Made by a program: the position numbers and the translations under genes
The notes under the pieces: model-generated
What the model was told of the DNA's origin: nothing
Database searches by the model: none
What the model saw: the letters and a program-made list of their open reading frames with translations, nothing else
From: Amphritea sp.
GTDB lineage: Bacteria > Pseudomonadota > Gammaproteobacteria > Pseudomonadales > Balneatricaceae
NCBI GenBank assembly: GCA_018067325.1
Contig: JAGPUU010000093.1
Span: forward strand, 1-6,421
Direction of reading: 5' to 3'
Length of the DNA stretch: 6,421 nucleotides
Shown here: piece after piece, positions 1-5,664 of the stretch
Numbering within the stretch: the first letter of the stretch is position 1
Layout: each line of letters starts with the position of its first letter

Positions 1-1
1 G

Positions 2-259
2 TCCCGTTTGCAGGCGGCGGAGCAGGAGCGTCATGCGGCGACTCAGGCCAGTACCCGTAAATCTTTGGTGGGTAGTGGTGACCGTTCGGAACGTATCAGG
101 ACATATAACTATCCTCAGGGACGTATTACCGATCATCGCATTAACCTCACGCTATATAAGCTTCAGGAAGTGATGGAAGGTGCGTTAGGGTCTGTGGTCG
201 ATCCATTGGTTAACGAATACCAGGCTGAGCAGTTGGGTGCTCTGTCTGAGGACAGTTGA
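2..259 (+). CDS. prfA: Peptide chain release factor 1 (RF1), C-terminal part only
   Basis: This is the last 85 codons of release factor 1, which recognises UAA and UAG stop codons on the ribosome and triggers peptide release. The gene enters from the left edge in frame at base 2, so the TTG at 8 is not a real start. The visible part matches the RF1 tail after the catalytic GGQ loop: a basic helix, then [28 protein letters not shown] and a [12 protein letters not shown] stretch, all hallmarks of class I bacterial release factors. The GGQ and the codon-recognition motif would lie upstream of the window. RF1 is chosen over RF2 from memory of the E. coli RF1 tail and from the adjacent prmC. The TGA stop overlaps a TTG that could start prmC. 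Identity is very likely. Confidence 0.95.
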   Translation, partial: SRLQAAEQERHAATQASTRKSLVGSGDRSERIRTYNYPQGRITDHRINLTLYKLQEVMEGALGSVVDPLVNEYQAEQLGALSEDS

Positions 260-270
260 TCGCTCTGCAA

Positions 271-1122
271 ATGAATATATCTGATGCGTTGGCTGTTGCA
301 GGCCAGCTCGGGAAGAGCAGTGACAGTCCTGAACTGGATATTGAACTGCTACTCTGCCATATCCTTGAGAAAGACCGCACCTTCCTGTTTCTCCATCGTG
401 ACTATCTGCTGACAGCGGCTCAACAACATAGGTTTGAGGCGTTTATTCAACGTCGTCAGCAGGGGGAGCCTATTGCTCACCTGACCGGTAGTCGTGGTTT
501 CTGGACCTTAGATCTGGATGTTAATCCCACCACACTTATTCCTCGGCCAGATACCGAATGTCTGGTTGAAAAAGCCCTTGAACTAATTCCCCATTCTGTA
601 GCCAGAGTATTAGACTTGGGAACCGGTACCGGTGCTATCGCACTCGCACTGGCTTCAGAGTGTCCGGCCTGGCAACTTGTTGCTGTTGACCGGGTTGCAG
701 AGGCGGCAGCATTGGCCGAGCAAAATCGTCAGCGGCTCGGGTTGAATAATGTGGCAGTGTTACAGGGCAGTTGGTTTGAACCAGTGGGCGGGCTGTTTGA
801 GATGATTGTCAGTAATCCGCCCTATATTGATCCTCTGGATCCTCATCTGGAAAGGGGAGATCTGCGTTTTGAGCCGGTTAGTGCTCTGGTGGCGGCGGAT
901 AAAGGCCTGGCGGATATACGTCAGATCGCCACGCAAGCCAGGGGTTTTCTGTTGGAGGGCGGCAAGCTGTTATTTGAACACGGTTATGATCAGACCGCGG
1001 CGGTTCAGCAGTTGCTAACTGAATTGAGTTACAGCGATATAGATTCAGCTCAGGATTATGGCGGCAATGACCGTATAACCTGGGCGACTTGGAAAGAAGA
1101 GAATAAACAGAATGTTGAATGA
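271..1122 (+). CDS. prmC: Release factor glutamine N5-methyltransferase PrmC
   Basis: PrmC transfers a methyl group from S-adenosylmethionine to the glutamine of the GGQ motif in release factors RF1 and RF2, raising termination efficiency. The 283-residue product has an N-terminal helical domain (about 1-75, with GEPIAHLTG near 65-73) and a Rossmann methyltransferase domain. The SAM-binding loop DLGTGTG is at 115-121, an acidic ribose-binding Asp at 140, and the catalytic NPPY at 182-185, which holds the substrate glutamine. PRPDTE at 91-96 is also typical. The ATG at 271 is chosen because the protein then aligns end to end with the E. coli enzyme. An in-frame TTG at 256, overlapping the prfA stop, sits closer to a GAGG (248-251) and would add five residues. 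The gene lies directly after prfA, its substrate gene, and overlaps moeB by 11 nt, so coupled expression is likely. Confidence 0.96.
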   Translation: MNISDALAVAGQLGKSSDSPELDIELLLCHILEKDRTFLFLHRDYLLTAAQQHRFEAFIQRRQQGEPIAHLTGSRGFWTLDLDVNPTTLIPRPDTECLVEKALELIPHSVARVLDLGTGTGAIALALASECPAWQLVAVDRVAEAAALAEQNRQRLGLNNVAVLQGSWFEPVGGLFEMIVSNPPYIDPLDPHLERGDLRFEPVSALVAADKGLADIRQIATQARGFLLEGGKLLFEHGYDQTAAVQQLLTELSYSDIDSAQDYGGNDRITWATWKEENKQNVE

Positions 1123-1867
1123 TGAGCAGCTGTTGCGTTATAGCCGTCAGATTATGTTGTCTGAGGTTGATATTGCAGGTCAGGAGGCCTGGTTAAAGGC
1201 GTCGGTTCTGGTGATTGGATTGGGTGGTCTTGGCAGCCCTGTAGCGATGTATCTTGCGGCGGCTGGAGTGGGCCGGTTGGTGCTGGTGGATGATGACAAG
1301 GTCGAACTGACGAATCTGCAGCGGCAGATTGTACACCGTACTTCAACTATCGGGCTGCCTAAGGTGGATTCAGCAAAAGCTGCGCTTGTAGAGCTGAATC
1401 CAGATACGGATGTGGTGGTCATTAATAGTCGTTTGGATGACGTAGCGTTGGCAAAACAGGTTGCTGAAGTTGATCTGGTCGTCGATTGCAGTGATAACTT
1501 TACTACCCGTTTTGCGATTAATGACGCTTGTGTGAAGTATAAAACACCGTTAGTTTCAGGTGCTGCTATTCGGTTTGATGGGCAGGTAGCGGTCTTTGAT
1601 CCGCGGCGTGAAGATGCCCCCTGTTATCGCTGTTTGTATCGTGAGGGCGATGATGAAAATTTAACCTGTTCTGAGAGTGGGGTGATTGCGCCACTGGTCG
1701 GTATCATAGGTTCAGTGCAGGCGATGGAAGCCTTAAAAGTACTGGCGGATGTTGGTCATCCACTGGTCGGAAAGTTGTTACTTCTGGATGGGCGTCATAT
1801 GGATTGGCGAACCCTAAAACTGCGGCGAGACCCTGAGTGTCCTTGCTGTGGGAATAAAAATAATTAA
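1112..1867 (+). CDS. moeB: Molybdopterin-synthase adenylyltransferase MoeB (ThiF/HesA family)
   Basis: MoeB activates the C-terminus of the small molybdopterin synthase subunit MoaD by adenylation with ATP, so that it can receive sulfur during molybdenum cofactor synthesis. The 251-residue protein is close to the usual MoeB length and lacks a C-terminal rhodanese domain. Visible signatures are the nucleotide-binding loop GLGGLGSP (36-43), the acidic end of the next strand (VDDD, 59-62), NLQRQ (68-72), the active-site Asp in DCSDN (125-129), and two Cys pairs for structural zinc: C171/C174 and C243/C246, with an extra Cys at 245. LTCSESGV (184-191) holds the cysteine seen in the crossover loop of the family. 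The start overlaps prmC by 11 nt, with a purine-rich GAAGAGAA ahead of it. ThiF (thiamine pathway) is the main alternative; no thiS or thiG is nearby, and the prmC-moeB order favours MoeB. Confidence 0.9.
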   Translation: MLNDEQLLRYSRQIMLSEVDIAGQEAWLKASVLVIGLGGLGSPVAMYLAAAGVGRLVLVDDDKVELTNLQRQIVHRTSTIGLPKVDSAKAALVELNPDTDVVVINSRLDDVALAKQVAEVDLVVDCSDNFTTRFAINDACVKYKTPLVSGAAIRFDGQVAVFDPRREDAPCYRCLYREGDDENLTCSESGVIAPLVGIIGSVQAMEALKVLADVGHPLVGKLLLLDGRHMDWRTLKLRRDPECPCCGNKNN

Positions 1868-1873
1868 AAGGAG
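1868..1873 (+). promoter_or_regulatory. Strong ribosome binding site for the CoA-binding protein gene
   Basis: AAGGAG begins immediately after the moeB stop codon and lies 9 nt before the ATG at 1883. It decides the start. A second ATG at 1878, only 4 nt from the site, is in another frame and is not used. Confidence 0.75.
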
Positions 1874-1882
1874 CCAGATGCG

Positions 1883-2278
1883 ATGGAAGTCATTCGTCAG
1901 ATTCTAGAAAAAAGTAAAACGATAGCGATGGTTGGTGCCAGCCCTAAGTCACACCGAGCCAGTAATCAGGTGATGCATTTCCTGTTAGCTAAAGGTTATA
2001 ACGTGATTCCGGTAAACCCCTTTAAAGTGGGTGAGCAGATTCATGGACGGGTAGTGGTTTCCTCTCTGGCCGATATAAAAGAACCTATTGATATGGTGGA
2101 TATTTTCCGTAGTTCTGCAGAAGCGGGGGATGTGGTTGACGAAGCGATTGCCGTGAATGCGAAGTCGGTATGGATGCAGCTGGGGGTTATCAATGAACCT
2201 GCTGCTGAAAAGGCTCAGGCGGCCGGACTTCAGGTGGTGATGAATCGCTGCCCTGCTATTGAGATTCCCCGACTCTGA
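1883..2278 (+). CDS. CoA-binding domain protein, YccU type
   Basis: A single-domain Rossmann-fold protein of 131 residues, related to the nucleotide/CoA-binding domain of succinyl-CoA synthetase alpha (CoA_binding_2 family). It resembles E. coli YccU closely as I recall that sequence. The function of this stand-alone family is not settled. Visible features are the N-terminal glycine-containing turn MVGASPK (16-22), the VIPVNP strand end (41-46), MVDIFR (71-76), WMQLGVINE (97-105), and the C-terminal [11 protein letters not shown] (121-131), which is nearly invariant in the family. No membrane segment or signal peptide is seen. It follows moeB by 15 nt and is probably the last gene of the prfA-prmC-moeB transcription unit. 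A CoA-dependent role is suggested only by the fold. Confidence 0.9.
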   Translation: MEVIRQILEKSKTIAMVGASPKSHRASNQVMHFLLAKGYNVIPVNPFKVGEQIHGRVVVSSLADIKEPIDMVDIFRSSAEAGDVVDEAIAVNAKSVWMQLGVINEPAAEKAQAAGLQVVMNRCPAIEIPRL

Positions 2279-2310
2279 GTCACTCCTCTGCTTCTTCGAT
2301 AGAAGATACA

Positions 2311-2338
2311 TTGAGATAGCGATATTTTCTGCTATCAC
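2311..2338 (+). promoter_or_regulatory. Possible sigma-70-like promoter upstream of the Rid-family gene
   Basis: TTGAGA (2311-2316) matches the -35 consensus at five of six positions. TATCAC (2333-2338) matches the -10 consensus at four of six, with a 16-nt spacer. Transcription would begin near 2345, just ahead of the small reading frame and hairpin described below. The same bases can form a 6-bp hairpin (GATAGC 2315-2320 with GCTATC 2331-2336), so the match may be incidental. No better promoter was found in the gap. Confidence 0.25.
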
Positions 2339-2355
2339 CCTGATAACATCGATTT

Positions 2356-2469
2356 ATGCCGCTAATGCTTCTGAATACAGGAGCATTAGGCTGGTGTCTA
2401 ATGGCTGATCTACTACAATTATTGGCTTTTACATTAGTGTTTTTTTTGATTAAGGGTGAGTGCAGATGA
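2356..2469 (+). CDS. Candidate small hydrophobic, leucine-rich peptide (37 aa) upstream of the Rid gene
   Basis: A reading frame of 37 codons fills most of the gap before the Rid-family gene. Its TGA stop (2467-2469) overlaps the Rid ATG (2466-2468) as ATGA, a typical coupling arrangement. Eleven of 37 residues are leucine, four of them encoded by CTA. Residues about 15-32 ([18 protein letters not shown]) could form one membrane helix, followed by a basic KGECR tail. Other possible starts are ATG 2365 and ATG 2401. None has a convincing ribosome binding site, which argues against strong translation. An open frame of this length can arise by chance, and the T run alone contributes several hydrophobic codons. 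It could be a leader peptide, a small membrane protein or nothing; I do not recognise a family. Confidence 0.25.
   Translation: MPLMLLNTGALGWCLMADLLQLLAFTLVFFLIKGECR
2362..2389 (+). other. 12-bp stem-loop in the gap between the CoA-binding and Rid genes
   Basis: CTAATGCTTCTG (2362-2373) pairs with CAGGAGCATTAG (2378-2389) around the four-base loop AATA, with one G-U pair. It is the strongest hairpin seen in the non-coding sequence. No T run follows on either strand, so it is not a standard intrinsic terminator. It could block or pause transcription, protect the 3' end of the upstream mRNA, or act as a leader structure for the Rid gene. Confidence 0.55.
2398..2447 (+). terminator. Weak terminator-like element: CTAATG/CATTAG pair before a T8 run
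   Basis: CTAATG (2398-2403) is complementary to CATTAG (2432-2437), and eight consecutive T follow at 2440-2447. The stem is only 6 bp, AT-rich, with a 28-nt loop, so termination by this element alone would be weak. Its interest is that both arms can also pair with the arms of the hairpin at 2362-2389, giving mutually exclusive folds. This is a low-confidence call. Confidence 0.2.
2452..2456 (+). promoter_or_regulatory. Ribosome binding site that sets the Rid-family start
   Basis: AAGGG lies 9 nt before the ATG at 2466. A GTG at 2460 in the same frame would be only 3 nt away, too close for use, so the ATG is preferred. Confidence 0.6.
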
Positions 2470-2819
2470 CAATTGAACGACAGGAGATTGGCCAGCGGAT
2501 GAGTCGGATCGTGATCCATAACGATACCGTTTACCTCTGTGGTCAGGTAGCAAAAGATGCGTCCGCTGGAATCAAAGAACAAACTGCTACCATGCTGGAA
2601 AAAGTGGACGCGTTTTTAGAACAGGCGGGTAGTGATCGTGAGCATATCCTTTCGGCGACACTGTATATCCGTGATATGAAAGATTTTGCGGGTATGAATG
2701 AAGTTTGGGACAACTGGGTGCCTGCGGGACATGCTCCGGCAAGAGCTTGTGTTGAAGCGCGGATGGCGCGTCCAGAGTTGCTGGTTGAAGTCTCTGTGGT
2801 TGCTGCCGTTAAGAAGTAA
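2466..2819 (+). CDS. Rid-family (YjgF/YER057c/UK114) protein, YoaB-like
   Basis: A 117-residue single-domain protein of the RidA/YjgF superfamily. RidA itself hydrolyses reactive enamines and imines such as 2-aminoacrylate, produced by PLP enzymes in amino acid metabolism. The sequence pattern is closer to E. coli YoaB than to Rid[14 protein letters not shown] (16-28), [13 protein letters not shown] (44-56), [21 protein letters not shown] (73-93) and VEVSVVAAV (107-115). Arg93 sits where RidA has its substrate-carboxylate arginine, with Cys95 after it and Glu108 at the position of the RidA active-site glutamate, so imine deaminase activity is possible. Family members usually form trimers with the active site between subunits. 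The ATG at 2466 is chosen from the ribosome binding site and from fit to the family length. The end overlaps the convergent ankyrin gene by 11 bp. The substrate cannot be told from sequence. Confidence 0.9.
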   Translation: MTIERQEIGQRMSRIVIHNDTVYLCGQVAKDASAGIKEQTATMLEKVDAFLEQAGSDREHILSATLYIRDMKDFAGMNEVWDNWVPAGHAPARACVEARMARPELLVEVSVVAAVKK

Positions 2820-3438
2820 GCATCATCTGTCTGATTGCCAGATCATCGGCGAGCCGCTTGGCGTAGTCGATGATCTCTTTACTACATCCCTCCGTCTCCA
2901 GCTTTTCCGATAACGCTGCGCCACTATTTATCAGCATCTGCACCAGCGCTCTGTTTTCCATCTGCATTGCCAATATCAGCGAACTGTTGCCATGCTTATC
3001 GCAGTGGTTGAGGTCGGCTCCATTTTCATTCAGTCTGCTAAGGTGAAGCATCAGACTGGTATCAGAGCAAAACTGGAAGCAGGCAAAGAGCGCGTGGTCC
3101 GGGGTAATATCGGGGTACGCTAAGGGGGCGCCAGCTTGAAGCAGCACCGTCATTAACTGCAGGCTTTGCCGTGGATGTTGCAACGCCTGATATAGCAAAG
3201 GTTTGGTCTGACTGGCGCTTAAGCCGCAACCGGCTTGAAGTAGGTGTTGTAGTGATTTGGGCTGGCCGGTTCTGATAGCGAGTTCGGCGGCGTTGAGGTT
3301 TTGACTATCGAAATCGAATAGATGTTCGTTTATTAACTTGGCGTCCAGCTTATTAAACTGCTTTTTTAGTGTGATTAGATCCGCTTCAATGATCGCCAGT
3401 TGTAGTTTTTTCAGATTGCGCTTAGTAAAGAAGCTCAT
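2809..3438 (-). CDS. Ankyrin-repeat protein coupled to the metal permease
   Basis: A predicted soluble protein of 209 residues, starting [11 protein letters not shown], with a basic N-terminus and no signal peptide or membrane segment. Degenerate ankyrin helix pairs are visible at about 48-73 ([20 protein letters not shown]), 80-106 ([10 protein letters not shown] at its end), 113-143 ([15 protein letters not shown] at its end) and 148-177 (the best, with [10 protein letters not shown] and [12 protein letters not shown]). Ankyrin repeats bind other proteins; no catalytic motif is seen. The ATG (3436-3438) overlaps the permease TGA as ATGA. The open frame extends 28 codons further upstream, but that stretch lies inside the permease gene in another frame and is rejected. 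Translational coupling suggests it acts with the permease, for example as a cytoplasmic partner of its cysteine-rich loop, but that is inference. Its stop overlaps the Rid gene tail-to-tail. Confidence 0.85.
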   Translation of the reverse strand: MSFFTKRNLKKLQLAIIEADLITLKKQFNKLDAKLINEHLFDFDSQNLNAAELAIRTGQPKSLQHLLQAGCGLSASQTKPLLYQALQHPRQSLQLMTVLLQAGAPLAYPDITPDHALFACFQFCSDTSLMLHLSRLNENGADLNHCDKHGNSSLILAMQMENRALVQMLINSGAALSEKLETEGCSKEIIDYAKRLADDLAIRQMMLTS

Positions 3439-4586
3439 GCGCAGGCAGTCGTTGTATCTTTCCAGATAAACTGGCGTAGAGGCTTTACTGCCAGGACAAA
3501 CAGGATAATCGCTGCAGCCCATTTAATGATCATGAAGCCTCCAGAATCGTGATGAGCCATCGCAGTGCCGACTGATATCATTTGATCGCTTAGAATGGCA
3601 TCAGTCGCCAATCCCAGTAAAACCGCGCAGATACTAATGCCAAGAAGGTAGATAATGACGGCGCGGATGCCAAGTTCGCGGCTGAGAATGCCTATGGAGG
3701 CGATGTTAGTGGCGGGGCCTACCAGCAGAAAGACCAGAATAGCGCCTGGAGACATGCCGGCGGCCAGTAGTGCGGCAGCCAGGGGAGTGGAGGCTGTTGC
3801 GCAGATATAGAGCGGTAGGCCAACAACCAGCATGAGTAGCATAGCGGTCAGACCGCTGCCCCACTGACTCAGGCTGGCAGGCTCAACCAATGTGGCAACC
3901 ACCGCGGCGAGTACCAGGCCGATGGTGAGCCATTTGGAAATGTCATCGAGGATATCTACGATGGCAAACTGTAGTCCGGCTAAGATGCCGGATGGCTTAG
4001 GTATCTCGCTCTGTTCAGAGCAGCAGCTGGATTCTGTTGCTTCTGTTTTACTACAGCAGCTAGTAACGGGTTCTTCTGTTTCACTACAGCAGCTACTAAC
4101 CTTTTCCTTTTTCTCACTGCAGCAGCTAGTCTCTTTTTTGTCAGCTACCGCTTTTGCAGAAAAATCTCTGTTATTGTCGTTGCTGTCGAACAGTAAAATC
4201 ATCATACCGCTGACCACCGCGCTGATAATGGCCGATATGGGTCGGATGATAGCCATAACAGGCCCCAGCAGGGCATAGGTTACCGAAATTGAATCAACGC
4301 CGGTTTCTGGTGTGGCAACCAGGAAAGATACTGTTGCGGGCTTTGACGCGCCTGAGCGTCGCAGGGCAATTGCTGTGGGAAGTACTCCGCAAGAGCAGAG
4401 GGGTAGCGGTGCGCCGATTAGTGCTGCCCGGATAACCGAACCAGCGCCAGTGCCGCTAAGCCATTTTTCCACCAGAGTGGTTGGAATCCAGCCTTTCAGG
4501 ACAGCTGCGAGAACAAGACCGAATAGCAGCCATATAGCGGTGTCGAGAAACAGGCTCAAAAGGTGGTCAAAAAATTCAAGCAACAT
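3435..4586 (-). CDS. Two-domain permease (ArsP_1 / SO_0444-type, likely Cu/Zn or other metal efflux) with Cys-Cys repeat loop
   Basis: An inner-membrane permease of 383 residues in the predicted-permease family PF03773 (ArsP_1). Members export metal or metalloid compounds, and the SO_0444 branch is linked to Cu/Zn efflux. About eight hydrophobic segments are visible, near 12-30, 54-75, 101-114, 116-133, 217-235, 246-264, 282-300 and 308-330, plus one at 351-369. Family motifs are GAPLPLCSCGVLPTAIAL (58-75, with the CSC at 64-66), VATPETGVDSIS (90-101) and the parallel second-half motifs GLPLYICATASTPLAAAL (256-273) and LLVGPATNIASIG (287-299). The linker (about 134-200) is charged and carries four Ser-Cys-Cys-Ser repeats. 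HH at 345-346 may add a metal site. A CAAGG site (4594-4598) precedes the ATG by 7 nt. It lies 42 nt after the AEC gene and overlaps the ankyrin gene. The transported ion is inferred, not shown. Confidence 0.88.
   Translation of the reverse strand: MLLEFFDHLLSLFLDTAIWLLFGLVLAAVLKGWIPTTLVEKWLSGTGAGSVIRAALIGAPLPLCSCGVLPTAIALRRSGASKPATVSFLVATPETGVDSISVTYALLGPVMAIIRPISAIISAVVSGMMILLFDSNDNNRDFSAKAVADKKETSCCSEKKEKVSSCCSETEEPVTSCCSKTEATESSCCSEQSEIPKPSGILAGLQFAIVDILDDISKWLTIGLVLAAVVATLVEPASLSQWGSGLTAMLLMLVVGLPLYICATASTPLAAALLAAGMSPGAILVFLLVGPATNIASIGILSRELGIRAVIIYLLGISICAVLLGLATDAILSDQMISVGTAMAHHDSGGFMIIKWAAAIILFVLAVKPLRQFIWKDTTTACA
4014..4127 (-). repeat. Four-copy 33-bp coding repeat (11-residue Ser-Cys-Cys-Ser unit) in the permease
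   Basis: Residues 154-191 of the permease contain SCCSEKKEKVS, SCCSETEEPVT, SCCSKTEATES and SCCSE. The Cys pairs fall at 155-156, 166-167, 177-178 and 188-189, an exact 11-residue period. All four DNA copies share the core AGCTGCTG (coding strand), including third positions, while the spacers diverge. This suggests fairly recent tandem expansion under selection for the cysteines. The loop also holds many Glu and Lys and is probably flexible. Confidence 0.9.
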
Positions 4587-4602
4587 AGCGCTACCTTGTA
4601 TA

Positions 4603-4621
4603 TAAGATACTGCTTATCTTA
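4603..4621. promoter_or_regulatory. 19-bp palindrome upstream of the permease, operator candidate
   Basis: TAAGATA (4603-4609) and TATCTTA (4615-4621) are perfect 7-bp inverted repeats around a 5-bp centre. They lie in the 42-bp gap between the AEC stop and the permease start, about 17 bp before the ATG. The size suits a dimeric regulator of the MerR or ArsR kind, but it does not match a MerR or CueR consensus I know. No T run follows, so a terminator is less likely. No clear -35 was found; TATCTT or TATATA could serve as a weak -10 on the minus strand. Confidence 0.4.
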
Positions 4622-4628
4622 CTCTTCC

Positions 4629-5585
4629 CTATGCCAAATTCCAGAGTCGTAGCAGGTAGATTCCGCTACTCAGTGTGACGATAGAGCCGATGGTAGTGGT
4701 CAGAATAATATTGGCAGCCAGCTGTGCATTACCTTTCATCGCTTTTGCCATAATAAAGCTGGCCGCTGCGGTAGGACAGCCGAACAGGATGAACAGGATG
4801 CCCAACTCCTGGCCTCTTATGCCGCTTATCCAGGCACCGCTGGTCAATATCAGGGGCATAAGGATCAGTTTAATAAGAGTGGCCCAGCTGGATTCTCCTG
4901 AGGTGTCTCTCAAACTTCTCAGGTTCAGGGACGCTCCCACGGCAAGCAAAGCAAGAGGGAGTGTCAGATTAGCGAAATAGTTGCCAATCTTATCGATCGC
5001 TGTGGGTAAGCCCCAATCGAAATAGGAAAAGGGGAGTGCCAGTAATACCGCTATTATTAGCGGATTACGGGCGATCTCAATCAGAGGTTGAGTAAGGTTT
5101 AGCCCGTTCTGCTTCTGCATGGGTAGCGAAAGAGCGAGTACTGAAAGGGTGTTATAGAGGGGGATAACACAAGCCAACAAAAGAGAGGCTTGAGCTAGCC
5201 CACTGTCACCAAACATATTAAAACTGACAGCCAGCCCGATAATTCCATAGTTGCCACGAAAGGCTCCCTGAATGAAAACGCCGAGATCTTCTGGCTTATG
5301 GATAAAGCGTTTACTGATCTGCCAGAGCAGCGAGAAGCTGAGCAGAGTGCTGACCACAAAGTAGGTTAGTAAAGTGGGGTTAAATACGGCCTGGAAATCC
5401 ATTCTGGAGATGCTCATGAAGACCAGAGCAGGCAATGTAATGGTGAAAACCAACTTAGAGGCTGTAGCGACGAAATTCTGATCGATAACCTGCAGTCGCA
5501 TCAACAGGTAGCCAAGTAGAGAGATAAAGAAGATAGGTGCAACTATATTGCTGGTAAATAGCAATGTGTCGAGATAGAGGCTCAC
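4629..5585 (-). CDS. AEC-family transporter (auxin efflux carrier type, PF03547)
   Basis: An inner-membrane protein of 318 residues with about ten hydrophobic segments, typical in length for the bacterial AEC family. Members carry organic acids, amino acids or other small metabolites; the substrate here cannot be read from sequence. Two similar halves of five segments are seen. Characteristic stretches are KLVFTITLPALVF (44-56), AFRGNYGIIGLAV (108-120), IARNPLIIAVLLALP (171-185), LPLALLAVGASLNL (209-222) and LFGCPTAAASFIMAKAM (267-283). The half-helix breaks at Pro52 and Pro271 fit the family's crossed helices. The start is a GTG at 5585 with a weak GGA site. An in-frame stop lies upstream, and no better start was found. 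It stands 79 nt after the phosphatase gene and 42 nt before the permease gene on the same strand, so co-transcription with either is possible but not shown. Confidence 0.9.
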   Translation of the reverse strand: MSLYLDTLLFTSNIVAPIFFISLLGYLLMRLQVIDQNFVATASKLVFTITLPALVFMSISRMDFQAVFNPTLLTYFVVSTLLSFSLLWQISKRFIHKPEDLGVFIQGAFRGNYGIIGLAVSFNMFGDSGLAQASLLLACVIPLYNTLSVLALSLPMQKQNGLNLTQPLIEIARNPLIIAVLLALPFSYFDWGLPTAIDKIGNYFANLTLPLALLAVGASLNLRSLRDTSGESSWATLIKLILMPLILTSGAWISGIRGQELGILFILFGCPTAAASFIMAKAMKGNAQLAANIILTTTIGSIVTLSSGIYLLRLWNLA

Positions 5586-5664
5586 AGCGGATGTTCCGAT
5601 GGATAACTGATAATGGCGTTAGTGTACCACTTTTGCTTTATATGTTATCTCACCAGGCTGGCCA

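Noticed and set aside
806..1018. Plus-strand open frame of 70 codons inside prmC
   Set aside because: It is an alternative-frame shadow of the methyltransferase domain, with no family features.
2280..2582. Minus-strand open frame of 100 codons
   Set aside because: It covers the gap and the 5' part of the Rid gene, has no recognisable domain, and its composition looks like a reverse-strand shadow.
3439..3522. 28-codon N-terminal extension of the ankyrin protein
   Set aside because: It overlaps the permease C-terminal coding sequence in another frame and has no ankyrin character. The ATGA start at 3438 is better.
4014..4127. Regular 33-bp spacing of a GCAGCAGCT core, reminiscent of a CRISPR array
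   Set aside because: The repeats are short, keep the reading frame of the permease and encode Ser-Cys-Cys-Ser. Spacers are not unique inserts.
3892..4278. Plus-strand open frame of 128 codons with repeated SLQQL units
   Set aside because: It lies fully inside the permease gene on the other strand. Its repeats are just the reverse reading of the Cys-Cys repeat.
5586..5664. Promoter for the AEC gene (TATAAA on the minus strand near 5640)
   Set aside because: No -35 element at suitable spacing was found; the A/T-rich match alone is not enough.
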